Below are positions 21,496 through 34,073 of a stretch of DNA of 64,000 bases, piece after piece. Position 1 is the stretch's first letter, and every line of letters starts with the position of its first letter. The notes beneath the pieces were generated by a model, which saw nothing but the letters and a program-made list of their open reading frames with translations, searched no databases and was not told where the DNA came from. The translations under genes were made by a program, and so were the position numbers. The stretch comes from Macrostomum hystrix (lineage: Eukaryota; Platyhelminthes; Macrostomidae): assembly GCA_950097015.1 (NCBI GenBank), contig CATNEN010000034.1, positions 1,378,501-1,442,500 on the forward strand, given 5' to 3'.

Positions 21496-23125
21496 AAGGA
21501 GAGAGTAGACAAGGGAGAGAGTAGACAATGGAAAGAGTAGACAAGGGAGAGAGTAGAGAATGGAAAGAGTAGACAATCGAGAGAGTAGACAAAGGAGAGA
21601 GAAGACAAAGGAGAGAGTAGACAAAGGAGAGAGTAGACAAGGGAGAGAGTAGAGAATGGAAAGAGTAGACAATCCAGAGAGTAGACAAAGGAGAGAGAAG
21701 ACAAAGGAGAGAGTAGACAAGGGAGAGAGTAGACAAGGGAGAGAGTGGACAATCGAGAGAGTAGACAAGGGAGAGAGAAGACAAGGGAGAGAGTGAAAAA
21801 TCGAGAGAGTAGACAAGGGAGAGAGAAGACAAGGGAGAGAGTAGACAATGGAAAGAGTAGACAATCGAGAGAGTGGACAAAGGAGAGAGAAGACAAAGGA
21901 GAGAGTAGACAAGGGAGAGAGTAGACAATCGAGAGAGTAGACAAAGGAGAGAGTAGACAAGGGAGAGAGTGGACAATCCAGAGAGTAGACAAGGGAGAGA
22001 GTAGACAAGGGAGAGAGTAGACAATCGAGAGAGTAGACAAAGGAGAGAGAAGACAAAGGAGAGAGTAGACAAGGGAGAGAGTAGACAATGGAGAGAGTGG
22101 ATAATCGAGAGAGTAGACAAGGGAGAGAGTGGACAATCGAGAGAGTAGACAAGGGAGAGAGAAGACAAGGGAGAGAGTAGACAAGGGAGAGAGTGGACAA
22201 TCGAGAGAGTAGACAAGGGAGAGAGTAGACAAGGGAGAGAGAAGACAAGGGAGAGAGTAGACAAGGGAGAGAGTGGACAATCGAGAGAGTAGACAAAGGA
22301 GAGAGAAGACAAAGGAGAGAGTAGACAAGGGAGAGAGTAGACAATGGAGAGAGTGGATAATCGAGAGAGTAGACAAGGGAGAGAGTGGACAATCGAGAGA
22401 GTAGACAAGGGAGAGAGAAGACAAGGGAGAGAGTAGACAAGGGAGAGAGTGGACAATCGAGAGAGTAGACAAGGGAGAGAGTAGACAAGGGAGAGAGAAG
22501 ACAAGGGAGAGAGTAGACAAGGGAGAGAGTGGACAATCGAGAGAGTAGACAAGGGAGAGAGTAGACAAGGGAGAGAGAAGACAAGGGAGAGAGTAGACAA
22601 GGGAGAGAGTGGACAATCGAGAGAGTAGACAAAGGAGAGAGAAGACAAAGGAGAGAGTAGACAAGGGAGAGAGTAGACAATGGAGAGAGTGGATAATCGA
22701 GAGAGTAGACAAGGGAGAGAGTGGACAATCGAGAGAGTAGACAAGGGAGAGAGAAGACAAGGGAGAGAGTAGACAAGGGAGAGAGTGGACAATCGAGAGA
22801 GTAGACAAGGGAGAGAGTGGACAATCGAGAGAGTAGACAAGGGAGAGAGTGGACAATCGAGAGAGTAGACAAGGGAGAGAGAAGACAAGGGAGAGAGTAG
22901 ACAAGGGAGAGAGTGGACAATCGAGAGAGTAGACAAGGGAGAGAGTGGACAATCGAGAGAGTAGACAAGGGAGAGAGAAGACAAGGGAGAGAGTAGACAA
23001 GGGAGAGAGTGGACAATCGAGAGAGTAGACAAGGGAGAGAGTGGACAATCGAGAGAGTAGACAAGGGAGAGAGAAGACAAGGGAGAAGAGTAGTTGACAA
23101 TAGGGAGAGTAGACAAGGGAGATAG
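21496..23125. repeat. 16-bp purine-rich array with higher-order structure
   Basis: About 100 units of 16 bp (AGAGAGTAGACAAGGG) mixed with variants (gtggacaatcg, gaagacaag, gtagacaatgg). The variants recur in fixed multi-unit blocks, so the array has higher-order periodicity, for example the order tagacaaggg, tggacaatcg, tagacaaggg, aagacaaggg. Three minus-strand frames stay open for up to 2 kb because the unit lacks stops; they are not genes. Confidence 0.95.
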
Positions 23126-23129
23126 TAGA

Positions 23130-24300
23130 CAACGGACAGTGGATAGGCAAGGCAATAGAAGGTAGTCATTTGAGAGGTAGACAGGTCAGGGGGTGTATAA
23201 GACGCAGCAGAGGATTCTTCCACGAGAGTTTCAATTTCAATGAAGAATGTCGAGTGGAGGCCTGCTGAATGTAGTCAGTCAGAGAGTCAGTAGCCCTGCC
23301 TTGTCTCTCTATAACGATTATAACAGCTCTTGCATTCCAAGAAAAGGGTCCGGAAAAAGGCACTCAAGTGTGGGTAGCTGCATTCCACGCTAACCAACAC
23401 TTTCCAATCAATAAGTTTTTCTTGTATCGATCCAGCCAAATTGCTAGCGCCGAGTGGACTTATTTTTCGCATTGTCATTTGCTTCCTAAAGCAGAATCTA
23501 AACTTAAAGTTGTGCCTAGTCTAGTACACAATATTCAGTTTTTACACTCACCTTGACGGTGCAGGTAGATTGTCAAACAAAATCTAGCGAGATGGACAAC
23601 CGCAAGTTGCGTGTCCAGTGATTCCCGACTGTCCTACCGAATTGTTGCTGCTGTGTGCTTTGCTTAATATTCAGCTACAGTTAGGCCACCCCAATGCCTC
23701 ATGTGACAGCGACTTCAACTGCTGACCAATCCGTGACGATCTCAAGACCGTCCGAGGTTGTTCATTGGTTCGTTTATGTAAAAAAATCAATTTAAATTAA
23801 AGCTAGTTCAGAGGCAACGATGTGACGTTTAAAGAGTGATTTAGATAATACATTTTTTTGTTTATTTCTGCTACAAAAGCTGCTTAAGTGACAAGAAAAT
23901 CTATTGCATTACAGAATTCAATATCACTCACAAAAAATTGTAGATTAGCTCAGCTGAATTCTTGGAAACTGTACGAGATTATCACAACTAATAAAGTACA
24001 GATAGAAACGCTGATCAATCATATAGGAGAATAAAATTTGTAACTAAATATAGTTTAACTGAATTGCACAAACGAACATAGACTAGACATTCAGGCCTAA
24101 ACTGAACTCAAGTAAATTCACTCACAAAATGATCAAACTTGGGTCAACGTTCAGAATTGGGATCAATATCTATATAGAGCCGCTAGCTATGAAATAGCTA
24201 GCTAGAATAGAAAATAGTAGAACAGAATGGAACAGAATGGAACAGAATGGAATAGAACATGATAGAGTGAGTTAGAAAATAGACAATCGTCGCTTTTTGA
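23130..24300. other. No gene recognised
   Basis: Downstream flank of BBS2, AT-rich. Short frames only. Near 24.22-24.26 kb there are a few GGAACAGAAT units, a minor relative of the BBS2 intron 4 repeat. Confidence 0.5.
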
Positions 24301-24308
24301 AACTGTCA

Positions 24309-24404
24309 GGCGACGGCTTGTGGGCGAGGTCCACTGACAGAGAGGTTTGCACCTGGCGGTCGGGTCGAAGGAAAATAATTAATTAGAACGGAATAGAAAA
24401 GAAC
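24309..24404 (-). repeat. Duplicated BBS2 exon 5/intron 4 fragment
   Basis: These 96 bp appear identical to 25910-26005 in the same orientation, 1601 bp apart. The source spans 44 nt of BBS2 exon 5, its 3' splice site (CCGACCGCCAG) and about 52 nt of intron 4. Both copies then run into the GAATAGAAC-type repeat. The copy lies 140 bp beyond the BBS2 stop codon. Confidence 0.93.
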
Positions 24405-24544
24405 AGAATAGAATATAATAGAACAGAATAGAATAGAACAGAACAGAATAGAACAGAATATAATTTGATCATAATATGCCAATCTACTTAGTTTATCAGC
24501 TACAAAACATTGAGTGAACTCAACTAAGCCGCTTGGAAATCTGA

Positions 24545-27500
24545 TCAGGCCGAACCGGACCGGATGATCTTGTGCAGCGCGCCCAGATTGTTGGCCTTCA
24601 CTGCTGCGCGACAGTCGTTAACTGCCTGCGTCTTGTAGCGGCCCGCGCGCAGCCGACCAGCTCGCTGGATGATCTGGTTGAGGGCCTTCAGCGCCTCACT
24701 CAGCGCCTGCTGATTAGACGCCCGCATCGTGTAGGCCGACGCGAGGTCCCGGTTGATGTCGCGCAGATCCCTGGGATATCGGGTTTGGGAATCCACAATG
24801 CTTTCCACTGGAAGCAGAGAAAATTCCATGCTATCCCTGGAAGCAGAGAAACTGCCATGCTTTCCACTGGAAGCAGAGAAACTGCCATGCTTTCTCCTGG
24901 AAGCAGAGAAACTGCCATGCTTTCTCCTAGAAGCAGAGAAACTGCCATGTTTTCCACTGGAAGCAGAGAAACTGCCATGTTTTCCACTGGAAACAGAGAA
25001 ACTGCCATGTTTTCTCCTAGAAGCAGCAACGTTTCCGTGCCTATGCTCTCACTTGTATGCCTTGCTCAAATTGACAAAGTCGCCAAGGAGGCGCGCGTCC
25101 TCCGCCCTGACCACCAGGCCGCGCACCAGGTTGGCGCTGTCGGCCATGTCGCCGGACAGTCGCTGCCTCTGAGCCTCAAATTCGCCGATCCTTTCAACCA
25201 GGCTCTGCAGGCTGTCGGCCAGGCCCGGGAACTCGGCCTCCGAGGCCAGATCCTCCAGGCCCAGGTAGCCGGCCAGGGCGGACACGAGCTCGCCGGCCAA
25301 CTCCATGTTGTCCGTGCCGATCACCTAGATCAAATTTTAATCGAATGACCTTAGAGAGCTACTGTAAGTAGAAATGAAAGCAAATCGAAGCAGTTTTTTA
25401 GCATTAGCGCAATTTCGAAGAGCCAAATCTGAAAGCGAACCATTTTGTCTCCTTCAGCCCACAGACGCAGCGGCTCCCCGGTTGCCATGGAGACGAAGCG
25501 GCAGTCGAGCGAACCGGCGCTGCCAACCTCCTCGGCTAGCAGGAAGTTGGCGTTGACCCACATGGCCACCCGCTGCAGCCGCTCCTGCAAGCGGAAGCGC
25601 ACGAAGCCGGCGGGCTGGACGGCGGCCTCCTCATCGGGACCGGTGGCGGCGAACACGGCGAACCTCGGCAGGGTTCTAGTGGTCTCGAACACGTGAAACT
25701 GGCTGGCCCCGCGCGGCCCAACCAGGCATTTCAGGTGCAAATCAACGCTGGCGCACTTGCTTGGATACAGCGGAATGTCTATGGTCGGACCCAGCCGGTT
25801 GGCCGGCGGGTGGGTCACGTGACTCTCGCCGTCGAAGATGCCCTCGGCGAAGACTATAACGGCCCGGATGGCGGTGCTGTTGGTGGTGGCCACCCGCAGG
25901 CGAACGCACGGCGACGGCTTGTGGGCGAGGTCCACTGACAGAGAGGTTTGCACCTGGCGGTCGGGTCGAAGGAAAATAATTAATTAGAACGGAATAGAAA
26001 AGAACTGAATAGAATAGAATAGAATAGAATAGAATAGAATAGAACAGAATAGAATAGAATAGAACAGAATAGAACAGAATAGAACAGAATAGAATAGAAT
26101 AGAACAGAATAGAATATAACAGAATAGAATATAATAGAATAGAATAGAATAGAACAGAAAAGAATAGAGCAGAATGGAATAGAATAGAACAGAATAGAAT
26201 AGAGTAGAATGGAATAGAATTAGAACAGAATAGAACAGAATAGAATAGGATAGAACAGAACAGAATAGAACAGAATAGAATAGAATAGAATAAAATAGAA
26301 CAGAATAGAATAGAACAGAATAGAATAGAACAGAATAGAATAGAACAGAATAGAATAGAACAGAATAGAATAGAACAGAATAGAACAGAATAGAACAGAA
26401 TAGAATAGAACAGAATAGAATAGAACAGAATAGAATAGAACAGAATAGAATAGAACAGAATAGAACAGAATAGAATAGAACAGAATAGAATAGAACAGAA
26501 TAGAATAGAACAGAATAGAACAGAATAGAATAGAACAGAATAGAATAGAACAGAATAGAATAGAACAGAATAGAATAGAACAGAATAGAATAGAACACAA
26601 TAGAATAGAACAGAATAGAACAGAATAGAATAGAACAGAATTTAGAGCAGAAAAGAATAAATCAGAAATTAAAATTATCTGGGAGCTCTGGACTGTGCAA
26701 GGCTGGCGCTAACACCAGCGGAACACTTTTTGGCTCAGGCACCTGCGTATTGGCTGGGATGGCTGAGACAGCCTCGGCGGAAATGCCGCTGACGCCGCTC
26801 CCACCGCCCAGCTTCTCAACAGTCGGGACGGCGGTCGCGGCCTTCGCTGATGATGATGAGGCAGACTGCAGCTGCGCCTTGGCGTTCTCTTCGTAGTTGC
26901 GCAGCTCCAGGCGCAGATTCTGGCGCGTCTGCAGCAGGCTGTGCACGGAGCTGGCCGAGTCGACGCCCGTGGTCTCCAGCAGGGTGGCGCGAAGGTGGCT
27001 GGGCACCGGGTCGAAGGAGCGCACCTGTGCAAAGGGTTGGCTTCTGTAGATCAGACTGAACGCAACCCGATATGCTGCCATGGACTGCCATGGACTGTCA
27101 TGGACTGTCACGGACTGCCATAAACTGTAACGGACTGCCATAGACTGCTATAAATTGTCTCGGACTGCCATAAACTGCTATAAATTGTCACGGACTGCCA
27201 TAAACTGCTATAAATTGTCACGGACTGCCATAAACGCACGGACTGCCATAAACTGCTATAAATTGTCACGGACTGCCATAAACTGCTATATATTGTCACG
27301 GACTGCCATAAACTGCTATAAATTGTCACGGACTGCCATAAACTGCTATATATTGTCACGGACTGCCATAAACTGCTATAAATTGTCACGGACTGCCATA
27401 AACGCACGGACTGCCATAAACTGCTATAAATTGTCACGGACTGCCATAAACTGCTATATATTGTCACGGACTGCCATAAACTGCTATAAATTGTCACGGA

Positions 27501-30500
27501 CTGCCATAAACTGCTATATATTGTCACGGACTGCCATAAACTGCTATAAATTGTCACGGACTGCCATAAACTGCTATATATTGTCACGGACTGCCATAAA
27601 CTGCAATAAATTGTCACGGACTGCCATAAACTGTCACGGACTGCCATAAACTGCTATAAATTGTCACGGACTGCCATAAACTGCTATAAATTGTCACGGA
27701 CTGCCATAAACTGCTATATATTGTCACGGACTGCCATAAACTGCTATATATTGTCACGGACTGCCATAAACTGTCACGGACTGCCATAAACTGCTATATA
27801 TTGTCACGGACTGCCATAAACTGTCACGGACTGCCATAAACTGCTATAAATTGTCACGGACTGCCATAAACTGCTATAAATTGTCACGGACTGCCATAAA
27901 CTGCTATAAATTATCACGGACTGCCATAAACTGCTATAAATTGTTACGGACTGCCATAAATAGTCACTGTGGCTGTCACTGGCTCTTATCTGTTAAAGGC
28001 TGCAATCGACTATCAAAGTCTAATTGACTATCAAAGGCTGTAATTGACTATCAAAGGCTGTAATTAACTATCAAAGGCTGTAATTGACTATCAAAGTCTG
28101 TAATTGACTATCAAAGTCTGTAATTGACTATCAAAGTCTAATTGACTATCAAAGGCTGTAATTAACTATCAAAGGCTGTAATTAACTATCAAAGTCTGTA
28201 ATTAACTATCAAAGGCTGTAATTAACTATCAAAGTCTGTAATTGACTATCAAAGGCTGTAATTAACTATCAAAGGCTGTAATTGACTATCAAAGTCTGTA
28301 ATTGACTATCAAAGTCTGTAATTGACTATCAAAGGCTGTAATTGACTATCAAAGGCTGTAATAGGCTGTTAAAGACTGTCAGTGATTCTCACACCGTTCC
28401 TCACCTCACCGTCGACGCTGACAATCGTGAGCAGCTTAGTGCCGTCCCGTCGAAAATCGGCCGCCACAATGCCGGCCACGGAGCAGGGGAACTGGTCCTT
28501 AAACAGCACCTCACCTGTGCGACTATTGCGGGCGTCTATTTTGCCATTGGACCAGCCGGTGATGAGTTCCGGCACGCCGTCGCTGTCCAGATCAAAGGCA
28601 AACACCGCCACCGGCTTGTTCTTAGATTTGATGCGCCACAGCCGAGTGGACCTGAAATTGAAACACACTTCTAAGACGTTAATTCAGGTGCCGATTGTAA
28701 GCGCTTCAAATCGTCTGTGCATTCTAGGAATGGTAGATTATATTAGCTACCTGCACTATCGATAAGTTTTATAATCTCACCTCTCCACTGCCTCACCAAT
28801 TCTCCTGCCCCTGTCACCAAATTCTCCTGCCCCTGTCACCAATTCTCCTGCCTCTCTCACCAAATTCTCCTGCCTCTCTCACCCAATTCTCCTGCCTCTC
28901 TCACCAAATTCTCCTGCCCCTGTCACCAATTCTCCTGCCCCTGTCACCAAATTCTCCTGCCCCTGTCACCAATTCTCCTGCCTCTCTCACCAAATTCTCC
29001 TGCCCCTGTCACCAATTCTCCTGCCTCTCTCACCAAATTCTCCTGCCTCTCTCACCCAATTCTCCTGCCTCTCTCACCAAATTCTCCTGCCCCTGTCACC
29101 AATTCTCCTGTCTCTCTCACCAACTCTCCTGCCTCTCTCACCAAATTCTCCTGCCCCTGTCACCAATTCTCCTGTCTCTCTCACCAACTCTCCTGCCTCT
29201 CTCACCAAATTCAACTGCCCCTGTCACCAATTCTCCTGTCTCTCTCACCAATTCTCCTGCCTCTCTCACCAAATTCTCCTGCCCCTGTCACCAATTCTCC
29301 TGCCTCTCTCACCAATTCTCCTGTCTCTCTCACCAATTCTCCTGCCCCTGTCACCAATTCTCCTGCCTCTGTCACCAATTCTCCTGCCTCTGTCACCAGC
29401 TCTCCTGCCTCTGTCACCAATTCTCCTGCCTCTGTCACCAATTCTCCTGCCTCTGTCACCAGCTCTCCTGCCTCTGTCACCAATTCTTCTGCCTCTCTCA
29501 CCAATTCTCCTGCCTCTGTCACCAATTCTCCTGCCTCTGTCACCAGCTCTCCTGCCTCTGTCACCAGCTCTCCTGCCTCTGTCACCAATTCTCCTGCCTC
29601 TGTCACCAGCTCTCCTGCCTCTGTCACCAATTCTCCTGCCTCTGTCACCAGCTCTCCTGCCTCTGTCACCAATTCTCCTGCCTCTGTCATCAACTCTCCT
29701 GCCTCTCTCACCAATTCTCCTGCCTCTGTCACCAATTCTCCTGCCTCTGTCACCAGCTCTTCTGCCTCTGTCACCAGCTCTCCTGCCTCTGTCACCAATT
29801 CTCCTGCCTCTGTCACCAGCTCTCCTGCCTCTCTCACCAATTCTCCTGCCTCTGTCACCAGCTCTCCTGCCTCTGTCACCAATTCTCCTGCCTCTGTCAT
29901 CAGCTCTCCTGCGTCTGTCACCAATTCTCCTGCCTCTCACCAATTCTCCTGCCTCTGTCACCAGCTCTCCTGCGTCTGTCACCAATTCTCCTGCCTCTGT
30001 CACCAGCTCTCCTGCCTCTGTCACCAATTCTCCTGCCTCTGTCATCAACTCTCCTGCCTCTCTCACCAATTCTCCTGCCTCTGTCACCAATTCTCCTGCC
30101 TCTGTCACCAGCTCTCCTGCCTCTGTCATCAACTCTCCTGCCTCTCTCACCAAATTCTCCTGCCTCTGTCACCAGCTCTCCTGCCTCTGTCACCAAATTC
30201 TCCTGCCCATTCTCACCTCTACGAACTGTTCATTCTCTTCTCTCCTCTCTATCTGCACATACCCTTTCGTCACTATTCCGTTATGTGTTCTCTTCCCAAA
30301 CGGTCTCACCTGTCGTAGACTCCCACAGTTCCGTTAGCCAGGCCATAGGCAAACACGGAGCCTTGCAGCGGGCACAGGCAGCAGACAACCTCGGTCTCGG
30401 TGATCTCTTGAACAATCTCGTCCTCCTGAAAGACGCGAATCTCATAGTCTTCGCTGCCAACCAGCAGCTCGTTGCTTCCGCTGCCCAGAAATTGGCAGAG

Positions 30501-31130
30501 GGCCAGGCTGCTCACATTGTCGCCGGTGACGCTCCAAAACACGTCCGTGCCAGATCTGTTTAACGATTTGGGTATTTACAGCCCTAGACTATACATAGAG
30601 CTCAATTTTATTGGAAACCCCAATTACGAAACACTCGCCGACCTGTCAAATCCCGTGAGCGAACAGTTGCCGCCAACCAATGCCAGCTGACCGCCCCCAG
30701 TCTGTCGGCCAAGTCGGCCAACGGCAATAGCGCTGACGCCGTCCGGAGCGTCGCGGAAGAATGCGTCGGCATTATTCAGCACGTCGTAGGCCAGGCAGGA
30801 GCCAGCTGTGCCAACTAGCAGGAGGTCCTGCAGCGGCGAGGTGGCCGGTTCCCCAAGCCGACCGGCGGCCAGTGCCGTCACAGCCTGGCCGACATTCAGC
30901 AGGACGACGTCGGCAGCGCCGGAGGCAGAAGCAGGTTCCGGGCGGAGGATGCGACTGTTGGATCCACCGCCGCTGCAACTGCCACCGACACCGGGACCCA
31001 GGAGCATCACTCGGCCAGCGGGCGCAGCGCAGGCGAGTGTGTCGGAGCGACCGTCGAATCTACCGACGGCGACGCAGCCTGGCACGACCTTCTGCGGCAG
31101 GCGAGCCTGGTAGCTTGGCACTACTGGCAT
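24545..31130 (-). CDS. BBS2: Bardet-Biedl syndrome 2 protein (BBSome subunit)
   Basis: Seven exons: 31130-30643, 30555-30310, 28651-28405, 27024-26743, 25953-25441, 25324-25053 and 24770-24545. The coding sum is 2274 nt (757 residues; human BBS2 has 721), with all phases consistent. BBS2 is a core subunit of the BBSome, which moves membrane proteins into and out of cilia. The N-terminal beta-propeller (exons 1-3) contains [11 protein letters not shown] and [15 protein letters not shown] coiled coil ([18 protein letters not shown], about residue 355) follows in exon 4. The gamma-adaptin-ear-like region is in exon 5 ([12 protein letters not shown]). The C-terminal helical region has [20 protein letters not shown] and [10 protein letters not shown]. 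Introns 2, 3, 4 and 6 contain four sets of different minisatellites. The exon 4 donor GTGCCT is weak but is required by the family alignment. Confidence 0.95.
24803..25028. repeat. 30-bp minisatellite in BBS2 intron 6
   Basis: About seven copies of a 30-bp unit (core GGAAGCAGAGAAACTGCCAT) with tttccact or tttctcct variants. It takes up most of the 282-nt intron 25052-24771. Confidence 0.93.
25985..26645. repeat. Pentanucleotide array in BBS2 intron 4
   Basis: Roughly 130 copies of AGAAC/AGAAT in mixed order, filling most of intron 4 (26742-25954). A short related tract follows the duplicated fragment near 24.39-24.46 kb. Confidence 0.95.
27075..27965. repeat. 30-bp minisatellite in BBS2 intron 3
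   Basis: About 30 copies of a unit with core CTGCCATAAACTGCTATAAA and ending TTGTCACGGA. Some copies are shortened (ctgccataaactgtcacgga or ctgccataaacgcacgga). A/T variants (ctataaatt versus ctatatatt) alternate. Confidence 0.95.
28001..28380. repeat. 20-bp minisatellite in BBS2 intron 3
   Basis: About 19 copies of TGTAATTGACTATCAAAGTC with g/a and t/g variants. It is a second, unrelated array in the same intron and ends about 25 nt from the 5' splice site at 28404-28403. Confidence 0.95.
28790..30212. repeat. 21-bp minisatellite in BBS2 intron 2
   Basis: About 67 units of 21 bp (CCAATTCTCCTGCCTCTGTCA is the typical form, with an extra A in some left-hand copies). Left copies prefer cccctgtcacc and ctctctcacc; right copies prefer ctctgtcacc. 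The period of 21 leaves long minus-strand frames open with a Glu-Ala-Gly-Glu-Leu repeat; these are intronic artefacts. Confidence 0.94.
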
Positions 31131-34053
31131 GGCAGCTGCTGCTGCAGAGTAAAGAAATTCAAATTGACTCCCTCAAATTTGTTTTCTATGAATCATTGTT
31201 GTTAATTAAAGAAAGTAATATTGGGAGTATATATAAACCAATAAAACATTTTCTCGCAAAAACAATTATCCATAATTTGTCTTCAAAAGCTAGATATAAC
31301 TATTTGATGATCCATTAAATATTTATTGCATAATATTGGTCACTAAACACTAGAAATAATAATATATGCGTAAAAAGAAGCTTAAAAACAAATATCATTT
31401 CGATTAACGAGCTTCAAGTAGATATTAAAAGTAATAAAACTTCTTGATTAAAAAACCTTAAATCAAATTAATAAATTTAACAAAGTTAGTTATTTGTCTT
31501 CATTATATTACACAAAAGTTTCTAGACAGTAATAGCGTTGCTTTTGCTTGAAAGTTTTCTGACATACTAATATTAACTTTTTCGAAGTTTATAAAATAGT
31601 TCTGAGAATCGATCAATGCAAGACACTGCATTGCATAAAAGTAGGGAATTTAATGACAAAACCAAAATTATATTTTTCTGGTCTGCTATAGTTCTATTCA
31701 AAAAAATTCTTGTTTGCTGTTTTAGCTTTAGAAAATAAATAAATATTTACTAATCGTCGGTATTTTATTCATTCAGAATGAGGACACAGGAATGCAGATT
31801 TGCCCTGATAGAAAGTAAAAATAAAAAAGCAATTTTTTTAAATTAAAAACTAAAAAACAAATACTAATCAACTCGAATCAAATAATTCGAGTAGAACTAT
31901 TTGGAAAACGTCAGAATAGTACGATAAGGCTTAGACTGTTAAAAAAGAACTGGATTTATGTATGTCAAAAACCTTACAACGAAGCAGCTTATTACAAGTA
32001 AAGAACAATTTTTTGTTAAATGCAAAGGAATATTTTTTATAGCATTATAGACTATTTCTTTTTTTAACAACACAATAGGTACTAAATTTTGAAAGTACTC
32101 TTTGTTTTATATTGCGTTTTCCGGATCACATTTTATGGATGGACACAACGCGGCTACCGCACCATAAAAACGAAACTATTGAGGCAGTGTATAAATTAGG
32201 ATTTTTATCATTTAAATTCCCGCCATTTTTACGCTCTAACTTTTAATCGTTTTATCACGCAGCGCTCGTTGCTCGTTATATGCGCCCCTGCTGGTTATGC
32301 ACCCACCCCATTTTTTTGTGTATATATACAATGCGATGTTAAACCCTCTGATAACCGACTTCCCCCCCGTTCTCAGCGATAATAAACTCAAGCAATAACA
32401 TTTCCTACTTATTTCCGTGTTTTGCTGTTAAATAAACCGAGTTCCTTAGTCATTTTCCTAATAGGAATAACAGTTAGATTCCTTTACCTTCCCAAACCTC
32501 TCCCAAAAGATCTCTCGTCGGCCTTCCTTACCCAAACCCACCCTACGATCCTTTTGATATCCCGGTATACCATCCTAAAATCCTGCCTACAATCCACCTG
32601 AAGTCTATCTGAAGTCCACCTGAAGTCCCTAAATACCCCCCTGAAGTCCCAAACTCAGCCTATATCCTCCTAATGAGACTATACTAATCCCGGACTCCTT
32701 AGAAGAAAATAAGTGAGAGTGTGAAAGCGCTCACTAGGCAACTTCAATCCATCATAATACGCCCCACGACTGTGTGCCCCAGATCAGTAACCTTAGCCCT
32801 CGTGCCAGCAGCAGTAAATTCCGTTCCCCTTAGTAGCTAGTGTCTTGCCGCTCGGGCATTAGCGCTACCTTGGGTATACCCGAACTCGTGGAAAATACCT
32901 ACTCTCACCCTCATAAATTACGCTACCATCCCCACCCAAATACTCAGCTCACCAATCCCAAATTCAATAAATAGAGAGAGCTGAGAGGTCTGCTACACTA
33001 TTTTTTTTGCAAATTAAGGGGCTTTGTGATAAAAACCACCACCTGTTTTTAAGTTCACTTTGCTTGTCAGTGCGGTGGTAATATTTGTGACAACAAGTTC
33101 GCGAGATCCTTAAATTTTCGCTTTAGTGTTTATGATTTATACGAGTATGTTAGATGCTAAGAAGTGCCTTTATGACAGACTATTTATATTGACGATACAG
33201 TTCTTAAGACCTGCTTAGGTTTCAACAGACAAACATTTAGTGCTTTTGTGAGGAAACATTCGAGTAAATGTTTATATCTGTTTTTCATATACTAGTTCGA
33301 ACATCGTCCATTGCTATATCAGTAATCAGAAATAACTACAGTCTTGGTATGCAATATGAATTCCATTTCGGAATAACCTAACCACAATTTATAAAAACAT
33401 TATTGATCTCTTATATTTATCTAGGCTGTGCCTAATATTGATCAACTAGTAAAGTAGTTAACTGTAAAGTAGTATACGTTTAAATACACTACGAACATCC
33501 ATTTATAATAGTTTATCTTTGCGTCGCATCAGCAAGAATAGTAAGTTTAAAAAACAAAAGAATAAAAAAGTAATAAAATGAAATAGGCCATGCTTCTTAA
33601 ATTACTACTTCAATTAAGAAAAGAAAGTCAGATTTTTAATTGTTAAACAGAATTAAGCAATAAAAACAGGAAAATGCAAGACGAGCAAATCGCTTTGACG
33701 ACTCGCAGTAGCAGTCAAGAATGTTTATACTTTTAGAATATTTCACACTTTTAACGTACAAGATAAAACAGACGCAAACTATACAGTAGTAAGTATAAAA
33801 GGATAGGAGACATAATTTTTTGCTTCTGGCATCATTTATTAGATTTAGTAAGCTATTTAAGTATCTCATTCAAATGAATTCTTGATCGGCGTAGAGTAAA
33901 AATTACAAGCGTTTCATTCCACGTTACTCCCAGTAGACTGGACTGAAGAATAGTGGAAATTTTGCGAAATCCGTCAAAATTATTATAAAAGTTTATAAGT
34001 CGTTATTTCTAATTGAGGATAAAAAATTGAAACAGAAGTCAAGGTAGTTAATA
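31131..34053. other. AT-rich spacer between BBS2 and GLE1
   Basis: No gene was found. The segment 32250-33000 is less AT-rich and has a TATA-like TGTATATATAC (near 32.32 kb) followed about 60 bp later by AATAAA, and another AATAAA near 32.43 kb. This layout could come from an LTR, but no matching partner or primer-binding site was seen. Confidence 0.4.
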
Positions 34054-34059
34054 TTTATT
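34054..34059 (-). terminator. Polyadenylation signal of the GLE1-like gene
   Basis: AATAAA on the minus strand, 15-20 nt beyond the stop codon at 34074-34076, implying a very short 3' UTR. Confidence 0.6.
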
Positions 34060-34073
34060 TGCCTAAGTAAATT

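Noticed and set aside
21044-23223. Three minus-strand frames of 620-700 codons, hydrophobic and Ser/Leu-rich
   Set aside because: They come from a 16-bp repeat lacking stops; the apparent membrane-like composition is meaningless.
29211-30196. Frames with Glu-Ala-Gly-Glu-Leu or Arg-Arg-Gly-Asp repeats
   Set aside because: They lie entirely in BBS2 intron 2 and result from the 21-bp array.
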